From Axinella damicornis (lineage: Eukaryota; Porifera; Demospongiae; Axinellida; Axinellidae): a stretch of DNA of 64,000 nucleotides. Of the stretch, positions 56,665 through 64,000 are shown piece by piece. The notes beneath the pieces are model-generated. The model did not search any database and had not been told where the DNA came from. It was given only the letters and a program-made list of their open reading frames with translations. Location of the stretch: the NCBI GenBank assembly GCA_963931865.1, contig OZ007512.1:8930796-8994795 (forward strand). The letters are read 5' to 3'. A program made the translations under genes and the position numbers. How positions within the stretch are numbered: position 1 is the stretch's first letter; the number at the start of each line of letters is the position of its first letter.

Positions 56665-57571
56665 CATGTTCCACTCATGCTGACCACAATGGCACAATTA
56701 AATATGCTGGGTATCTTGGGATAGGAATGAGATATGAAGCTGGGGTTTGTGATCAGCATGGATCGAGCATGAAAAACCATGGAGTGCGTGCGATTGGTTG
56801 AGTGCGACTTTGGGCAAAAATGTGACAAAAATTAAAAGTCATGTTTAGGACATCAATTGAAGGTTCTTTTCATGCTGACCACAATGCTGCAAATCCCAGC
56901 TTCATATCTGATTCCTAGGCCGAGATACCTAGCGCTTATACTTGGCATAATTCCTACCCATGTATCCATTGTCTAAAGAAAATTGTGTTGTCTCCTTGCA
57001 GAGATATGAAGCTGGGTATTGTCCCACTTTCCTACTCGACTAAAGGCCTATATAATCCATGGTTTTTCATGATTTTGGGTCCAAATTCATCTTGGAATGC
57101 TCCATTCATGCTGATCACAATAGTGCAAACCCTAGCTTCATATCTCCTTCCTAGCCCAAGATACCCAGCAGAAAACATTTTCCCGAATGTGCCAGTTTTG
57201 GTGTAAATGATATACACACGCATGTACTCACCAGATTCGGTACAAACTCATCATCATCGCTTGGTATCCCGAACTTGCGGAGGTAGTACGGCCCCTTCCA
57301 GCCATCTTCCCAGAGGCGAACATCATCCGGGGGCTCAACATCATCACCAGCTGTGTGTGTGTGTGTGGTGTGTGTGTGTGTGTGTGTGTGTGAGGGATGT
57401 GTGAGGTGGTGATCAGGGTTTCATACAGGAATTTTTGCTCGGTGGGGACACATGGCAACCCATGCAAGCCCCACCCCCTCCTATTCCCTCGGTACGTAAT
57501 ATCATACACAGGGTTGTGACCGACTGACATGTTTTGACATGCTCAGATCTGGGTATGTCCAACCAGTTTAA

Positions 57572-58075
57572 CCCTTTAAGACCTAACGTTGCATATCTGC
57601 AACGTGAGACTTTCATCTTCATGATGTCACATCCGGCAATGTCCTTGAGAGATAGGCTCTGCGCCAGCAGAAAGGGCGGGGCAGGGGTAGGTGGGTGGGT
57701 GCACCCGAAGGGTGCAAACAGCATGGCCGCGTTTGGGCTCAGCTTTGAACGGCCCTTGGTTGGAGCCGGGTAGGCCATTTCTCGGGTTTTAAGCATAAAT
57801 GGACTTAGAAAGTAGCTGTCTTGCCTTGTAGGCCCTCCATTTCCAGTGTTCATGGTCAGTTTTTTAGCTACGGCAAGTTGGCCACTTCTCGGGAGGCTTG
57901 ATTGCAAGTTCATTAGTTGGTGGGTGTGGTTAAGTCACGTATATGCTTAGTGTAGCTGAAATTACCTGTGTGAGCAGTTTCGAGCCCAGCAACGCCAGGG
58001 AACAGAAATTAGGGTATGTTTAAGTGTTCTATAGACTGAAAATGACCTAGAGAAATAAATTTAGGCCCTAAAGAG
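57572..58075. mobile_element. 504-bp TTAA element in copy C (piggyBac type)
   Basis: The ends CCCTTTAAGACCTAA and, inverted, CTCTTTAGGGCCTAA are flanked by TTAA on both sides (57,568-57,571; 58,076-58,079). Copy B has the empty site CCAGTTTAATATTAAA with one TTAA. The interior includes AACGTTGCATATCTGCAACG, a palindrome. No transposase. Confidence 0.85.
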
Positions 58076-61000
58076 TTAATATTAAATTTATATTGTCTTC
58101 TGTTTTCTGGGGGAGATCGCAGGGTGCCCACCCCCCTGAATGAAACCCTGGGTGTGTATATATATGCACGTGTGAGGAGGGACGCATGTATGTGAAGGGC
58201 ATGCGTATGTGTGCATGTGTGAGGAAGTGTGTGTGTGTGGGATGTGGTGTGTGTGGGGTGTGGTGTGTGTGAACATGCATGTGTATGTGAGGGTGTGAAT
58301 GCACTGGGGATCAAGGCAGAGATTCTATATCAAGCAACCTGCCAGGCTGCATCCACCAGCTCATGCTCATGCTATAGCCTTGCTGAAGCTAATACATGTA
58401 GGCAGGTGTAGAGTATACACATGTACTCAGTTAATCCCTTTCCAGAACAAATTTTGAAGCTTTGATATCAGATACCTAAATTACCAGTGCAACTAGTCGG
58501 TTAATCGGTCAATGGGTTTAAGCAGGACTCACAGGAAACCCGCCAATGGCTGATGAGATATTCCCGTTGAAACGTATCTATCTAAGTTCACCATTCCAGA
58601 CGAGCTCAATCCAACAAACTTGGCTAAGTTAGCCAGCACGTGCGATGACATCAATAACAGCGATGTCATCACACACTCTTGCATCACAGGTGCAATACTA
58701 CATGTAGTCCAGGTTCAGTGATCTGTCCTAACGAGCTTCATACGTACCATCTTGTCCACAGATCTCGCAGGGTTTTGGTTGGTTGGGTTTGAACTCCTCT
58801 GTCAAGATCGTGAATTGGGGTTCATGGGTGGCATGATGAGGTCAGAGTCGGCACCGTAGAGGCAGTGGTGCGTGTTAGCGTCGTGCAGTGGTGCGTGCTA
58901 GCGTCGTGGTCTGGGGTGCCACGCTGCAGGCGAATGTAGTCCATTACCTTCAGGAGGATGAGGGAGGTGAGGAGGTGTAGTGTTCAGAAGGGAGAGGTGG
59001 AGTGGCACCAGGAGGGGGAAGGGGAGTGGCGGGGATAGTGGGGAAGGTACAGGGAGAGGGGAGTGGCACCAGGAGTGGGTAAAGGGGCCCAGGGTACGTA
59101 TAGAGGTAGTGGTAGAGGGAGGAGGAGGGGGAGTGGCATCAGGAGGAGAGATGGAGGAAGGGGAGTGGCATGAGGAGGGGGAAGAGGAGAGGACCACAGT
59201 ATAGAGGGAGTGGCAGAGGAGGAAAGGTGGAGGAGGGAGATGGAGGAGAAGAAAAGAGAGTAGAGGTGGAGGAGGGAGAGGAAGGATTGGTAGAAGAGAG
59301 GGACATTCGCATCAGAGAGGATGACCTGTCGGAAAAGGAGGATGGAGAGGGGAAGGAAGGAGAGGAAGGGAGTCAGGAAGTGAGGGAAGAGAGAGAGAGA
59401 GGGAGGGAGGAAGGGGAGGGAGAAAGTCAAGGAGGGAGGGAGGGAGGGAGGGAGGGAGGGAGGGAGGAAGGGAGGGAGGGAGGGGAGGAAGGGAGAGGTA
59501 GATGGAGTCAAGGGAGGGAAGATACAGCTTATCAACACTAATTGACTACCGGTATGCTCTAGACTAGCTACCACATCACAGTTTATTTGCTATACACAAC
59601 CTTTGTGGTGAAACTTGCACAGAATGAGATTGCAAGAGTGCATGATGACATCATCGTCATTGCAGGGCGATGATGATGATGTCATCATGGACTCTTGCAC
59701 TCACATGCTCTCCTTGGCTGCCCTGAACCTCCGAGACCTCTGCTGGTTAATCTTGGCACGGGGAGCCTGTCAGCAGACAGAAGAGGATGAGAGGTTCTGG
59801 TTCACAGTCAATGGTTCGCAGGTAGCCTCGTTCCCAGTCCCACGCCCAGCTTTTCGTCACTTGCAGCACGGTAAAGCAGGGAGGGCCTGGTACATCTTCT
59901 GACGTGAGTGACGTCAAGGGTATAAGTGGTAGAAGTTAACATGAAGTTTAACGTGGGCGTAGTGTGAAGCGTACAGCAAGAAGAGTGAAGGTACCAGGTA
60001 ACATACCACACATATCTAGCTAGTGGGGGTTGATTGTTATACTCACCGAGCATTGAACGTGTAGATAGCTGAATAACAAAATTTTGCCATTTTTCGACGA
60101 CATCATGCTCACGCGAGAAGATGTACCAGGCCCTCCCCGCTTTACCATACTGCAAGCGATGAAAAGCTGGCCAGGGCATGGGACTGGGAACGAGCTCAGG
60201 TAGGTATCAGAGAACGTGGTACATGTATCTGGTATCATTCACTGATAAGTACATGACAAGGACTAATGGACTACTGTCGTATGGATGGGATGGGACTGAG
60301 GATGGGTAATGGCATTTCCCCTTGTTTCTTTGCTTTTCAAGAGGTGGACTGGCCATCACACTATTTTCCTGAGAAAAACACTCACAACTCCATCGATGGC
60401 CATGTACAGCAATCGTCTGGGCCTCACAATGTTGAAGATTCAGTCAATGTACTCAAAGATAGCCTCCATCATCTCATCCTCGTCCTTTGGAGCAGGCCTG
60501 GGGGAGCAGAGAAGGAAAGATAAAATCTTCATTGCCACAACTAAATTGGCAGCAAAGAAGAGAGTAGCCTAGTTCCCAGGCCACGTGGGAACTAGGCCGA
60601 AGAGAGAGGGAAAAATAACATAATATAGCCAAGCGGCACTTTTACATTCAACCCCTTTCCCTCACACACAGTCAGGGTACAAACAACAAAGGTCGCAACA
60701 ACCTCAAAGGTTCCTTTCACAAACTCTAAAGGCGTTTTTTTTCAAATATTAGGTCTATAACTGCGAGGTTTCATTGAGAGATCAAAAAGGTAACCTTCAG
60801 GAACTTTATAATATAGCTTGTAAATTCAGCGAACCATCGAAGATCACTTTCATGTGTGCTGTGAACTTTCTAGTTGCATCTTTAATACTCCTGCCATCAA
60901 CCCGAGACTACATCTCATGGCCGAAGAATTTACTGTCTCACCCACCTTTTCCTCGACGCAGTGGACGACAATGGACGGGTATTTCTTGGACAGTCATCTG

Positions 61001-61270
61001 AAAAACGCGGGACACCCATACCGCTTCGTTCTCTGCTTCAAGGAGAGCTGCTACTGCTAGCTAGCTAGAGCAAGGCGCCTTTTCTATTTATTGCACACCT
61101 GATCTTTACTGGAATTCCGAGTCTGGGATGATGGGAACGAGCCAGCTGCTCCGTCGTGGAAATTTTGATGCAGAGGGCCCAGTGCAGTTTGCCCATTGCC
61201 CGCTAAAATATTGAATCTCGAGCCCATTCCAGCCCACATTTAGAACTAGGCCGGGCGTACAAGAGAGAAA

Positions 61271-61280
61271 TCTCGCGAGG
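61271..61280. promoter_or_regulatory. CGCG motif of XRN2/FNTB spacer, copy C
   Basis: TCTCGCGAGG is conserved from copy A, between the divergent XRN2 and FNTB first exons. Its retention in two decayed copies may be chance or recent duplication. Confidence 0.5.
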
Positions 61281-61596
61281 CCATATCAAGGCCATACTGC
61301 TAGATGGCAACAGCAGAATGAAAGCAGCTACAAGATGGACGATGATTGCCACCTCTAAGCAACAGGTACTGAGGATGCTACACCTGCCTTTGCGTGGCTG
61401 GTTTTGTGCATCAGTGATTCGTTAGGACATTACCATCTTGTCAACTTCTGCATCTCACAAAGCCACTCCATAAATCAAATCACAGCTGGGATAATTTCCG
61501 GGTCAAGTTTGACCAGCTATGATCAGTTGTTTGACTGCTGTGATGTACGGGGTCAAGCAAGACAGGTGGAGGTCACGCCTATACTAAGGCACCACA

Positions 61597-61995
61597 GGCC
61601 GTGGCTATTTCACGGAACGGAACGGAACACTGGAAAACACGGAACGGCTATGCACGTCCTCGCTGCAGTGTCTGATCTCTACAAACTGTACACCAATGGA
61701 CAGAGCTCGACGAGTCCTACATGCTGGTAACCATAGTGTTGGTACATGATGGTTAGTGTTAGAGTTACGACCAATGTTAGCCATACGCGAGCTTCCGCCC
61801 ACGCGATTTCGTAGAACTCAGAGCCAATTCTTTCCAGCAGCTAGGATTCCAGCTAAAAGGGTACCAGCGTGTAGAGCTCGTCGCGCTCTATCCAGTGGTA
61901 TGTAGTTTGTGGAGTTTAAACTGTGCAGTGAGGACTTACATAGCTGTTCCGTGTTTTCAAGTGTTCCGTTCCGTTCCGTGAAATAGTCCCGGCCA
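61597..61995. mobile_element. 399-bp element with 8-bp duplication in copy C
   Basis: GCACCACA is duplicated at 61,589-61,596 and 61,996-62,003; copy A has it once (7,441-7,448 area). Inverted ends share CTATTTCACGGAACGGAACG followed by GAACACT. Repeated GGAAC units lie within the ends. Probably a non-autonomous hAT-type or related element. Confidence 0.8.
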
Positions 61996-62319
61996 GCACC
62001 ACATGTACAGTCACAGCTCTTACCTCGCATCTTGACCCCATATACAAAGGAAGGGTGGAGCTGCTATGCATTCTTATATCACACAGTCAACAGTCAAAGC
62101 CTTGATAATCAGCGCAGTGAACAGTCCAACCATGCTATAAGAGCAGTCAGAGTTTTCACCTGCGGTCGACAGTCGCAGCTGTGTACATATATACATAGTC
62201 TATGGGCACAACCCTCGCTGTCAAGATGCCAAGTCACTTTTGTGACGACAACTGTGTATCGGAGTGACCCTTACTTCAAATTTGTACACACATACTAACC
62301 ACAGACATATAAATGCATA

Positions 62320-62320
62320 C

Positions 62321-62353
<33 letters not shown>

Positions 62354-62407
62354 CACACACACACACAAGCACACACACATCTCACCACACACACACACAC
62401 ATACACA
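62320..62407. repeat. (CA)n before FNTB exon 2, copy C
   Basis: CA microsatellite with CTCAC interruptions, the counterpart of 8,412-8,511 in copy A. Confidence 0.9.
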
Positions 62408-62674
62408 GGGGAACACTGAGGCAGGGGTAGCAGAGATTTACAGCTGATTAAGAGATTCAGACATTGGAGAAGAGTCTACTTCTTGCGGCGAAAACACTTG
62501 GCTTACCTCAGACAGGGCATACGCCACCTGCCCGCCTCATTCAGTACTCTGGACGCCAGCCAGCAGGTGTCCCAACTCCTGCTAGACACAGTCAGTGTCC
62601 TACATCGTACACTGAAACTACAGTGTGGTTATTGTTTTGTTGAGACTGGGCCCTGGTGTCCCCATGTCCCCTGG

Positions 62675-62880
62675 ATGGCATGAATCATCCAAAAATGGAT
62701 GTTTGATTACAGTGTAATAAATCATCCAATAATGGATGGCATGAATCATCCAAAATTGGATGTTTGATTACAGTGTACTAAATCATCCAATAATGGATGG
62801 CATGAATCATCCAAAAATGGATGTTTGATTACTGTGTAATAAATCATCCAATAATGGATGGCATGAATCATCCGAAATTA
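62675..62880. repeat. 61-bp tandem repeat, about 3 units
   Basis: Units contain ATGGCATGAATCATCC and ATGGATGTTTGATTAC. Within each unit AATCATCC and GGATG motifs form short palindromes, so the array can fold. Confidence 0.88.
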
Positions 62881-64000
62881 CCAATAAGGAAGTCATGTCA
62901 AGCATACGATACTGAACATTGATAGCTGTACAGCTACCTTCTATATGAACCTCGAAACAATGTTGACAGCTGCTCAACAACAGTACAATTATATTTAGAC
63001 AGTTGGAGCACAATGTAGTAATCGTTACAAGCAAGGCATGTGAGTGAAGCCTTTTGCAACGGTATGGTGAGAAAATTCCTTGTTATGCAAACAACTTTAA
63101 TTTACTTACATGTAGCATGAATCAAGAACCGGTGTAGTCATGCAAGCAGGGACGTATATATTGCATGAAGACAGTACATGCAGATGGTGACTGCCACTCA
63201 AGGTCCATCTATAGCTGTTGGTTTACCAACAGAGAGCATGCATGAAAAAACAAAGTCTCTCCAAGAAGAAAAAAATTGCAAGCATAGAAGCCCTCGGTCC
63301 AAGAAGACTCACGAAGGACAAGAAAAAAAAAAGAGTTAACCAAAAAAAAAAAAGGAAAAAAAACAACCTAGCAACCACCCATCCCTCCGTGACAGGACAG
63401 ACACCGAAGTGTGCAGCCTCAGGAGCGCTGGATAGGCGTGACTGGAATCACAGGAGGCTAACCCTTTCAACCAGACACCTTTAGCTTCGGTGTTCGTGGG
63501 GAACCGGCGTACTCCGGCTGCTAGGCGGGGAAGTCAGGAACCGGTGTGTACGGAGTGGCCCAGACTCGTACTCGGTTATTGGGGAGACGAACACTCAACC
63601 CCCAGGCTGTAAAGCAAGTGCTTAGCGAGTGTGCCATCCCGACTTCCCGCCAAAACTTGGTGCAAATTCCTTATTTAAGCCCAAACCGGATGTATCCTGC
63701 TGCGCATGCGCGTGCACCTGATCTTGACTTCCCGCCAAAAATATTTCAAGCCTTTCAGCGCTTGAAGCCACGGGCAGTGCGGGTCTAACTAACTCTCCTG
63801 CCGCTCAGTGAAGAGGCAAGGACAGTTCGACGTTAGTTGGAGGAGCTTTCCATGATTTCTGTGAGAGCTTTGGAAGGAGGGTGAGCCCCGAGTCTGTTCC
63901 ACTTTGCATTGCACATGTAGCTATGTAGAGCTGTTTACTTTTCCGTTCAAAATTTAATGTGATAAGTGTATGCCTTAAAATTGCAGTATATCTTTCGTAC
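62881..64000. other. Right end of window, no gene recognised
   Basis: AT-rich DNA with A-rich patches at 63,240-63,365 (Lys-rich frame, not a gene), then the tRNA-like block and unique DNA to the end. No exon could be supported. Confidence 0.4.
63572..63643 (-). repeat. tRNA-like block, possible SINE head
   Basis: On minus the block begins GTCGGGATGGCAC, with an A-box-like TGGCACACTCGCTAAGC and a B-box-like GTGTTCGTCTCCCC about 32 bp later. The spacing resembles a tRNA with internal Pol III promoter. The cloverleaf is imperfect and GC-rich DNA follows to 63,470, so a tRNA-derived SINE or tRNA relic is likelier than a working tRNA. Confidence 0.35.

Larger units (their letters stand above)
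56334..61019 (-). pseudogene. XRN2: XRN2-like, copy C (broken)
   Basis: Exons on minus: 60,946-61,019 (start exon, one base deleted after ATG GGT GTC so the frame is lost); exon 2 deleted; 60,386-60,497 (DEDEMMEAIFEYID, stop, IFNIVRPRRLLYMAIDGV); 59,705-59,766 (APRAKINQQ); a truncated VILSDANVP at about 59,306-59,330; 58,748-58,947 (10-bp deletion and 23-bp duplication in the DADLIMLG exon); 57,232-57,350 (DDVEPPDDVRLWEDGW, GPYYLRKFGIPSDDDEF); 56,334-56,388 (AEAYTQGLCWMLAYYYHA). The last two are the C-terminal conserved region of XRN2, present only here. The TGA in exon 3 replaces a CGA that copy B keeps, and copy B's TGA replaces a CGA that copy C keeps. Confidence 0.85.
61335..62615 (+). 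pseudogene. FNTB: FNTB-like 5' exons, copy C
   Basis: Exon 1 starts ATG at 61,335 but a deletion after MDDDC destroys the frame. Exon 2 (from about 62,408) keeps RRKHLAYLRQGIRHLP with the CGA codon that is TGA in copy A, but loses 10 bp just upstream and 20 bp after LDASQ that encoded PWVCY in copy A. A 399-bp element sits in the intron. No downstream FNTB exons are visible. Confidence 0.65.

Noticed and set aside
63218..63484. Lysine-rich 88-codon protein
   Set aside because: Produced by A-rich simple sequence; no supporting signals.

Overview
The window is animal nuclear DNA, most likely from an invertebrate; a sponge is a guess from the repeat types and compact introns, not something the sequence proves. 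The evidence is spliced relics of conserved metazoan genes with GT-AG introns (XRN2, FNTB, HERC2), Tc1/mariner, KDZ, Penelope-like and LINE elements, many short inverted-repeat elements, and abundant (CA)n, (GGGA)n and homopolymer G tracts. No rRNA or bacterial operon was seen.

Layout. One segment occurs three times in the same orientation: copy A about 1-9,350, copy B about 34,860-48,650, copy C about 57,540-62,700. It carries an XRN2-like gene on the minus strand and, in A and C, a head-to-head FNTB-like gene on the plus strand. A second segment occurs twice, just left of B and C (about 31,790-34,860 and 53,570-57,560). It holds a Penelope-like fragment, an unidentified first exon and, in the right copy only, two more XRN2 exons. 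Every XRN2 and FNTB copy is broken, each by different lesions. Alignment between copies supplies empty sites that date many insertions after the duplication: a LINE tail and a MITE in A; a KDZ transposon, a hAT-type MITE and a CGCG-rich MITE in B; a TTAA element and an 8-bp-TSD element in C.

Between A and B (about 13-31 kb) lie minus-strand exons of a HERC2-like gene (armadillo-like region, DOC and ZZ domains) with stops and frameshifts. In its introns sit a broken GH7 cellulase and, at 23,327-27,239, an apparently intact two-gene transposon. A further HERC2 piece near 51-52 kb is split between the two strands, indicating an inversion.

Main finding. The 3,913-bp Tc1/mariner element has 55-bp terminal inverted repeats and a TA duplication. 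It encodes a 336-aa DD34E transposase (minus strand, one intron) and, convergent with it, a six-exon gene for a 537-aa BEN-domain protein. Both reading frames are open in my splice models. A transposase paired with a host-type chromatin protein inside one pair of Tc1 ends is unusual and could be a two-gene mobile system. Second: a KDZ transposon whose two arms are inverted arrays of one minisatellite family. Third: a MITE packed with CTCGCGAG motifs, the site type bound by the BEN protein BANP, while the XRN2/FNTB promoter carries one such site.
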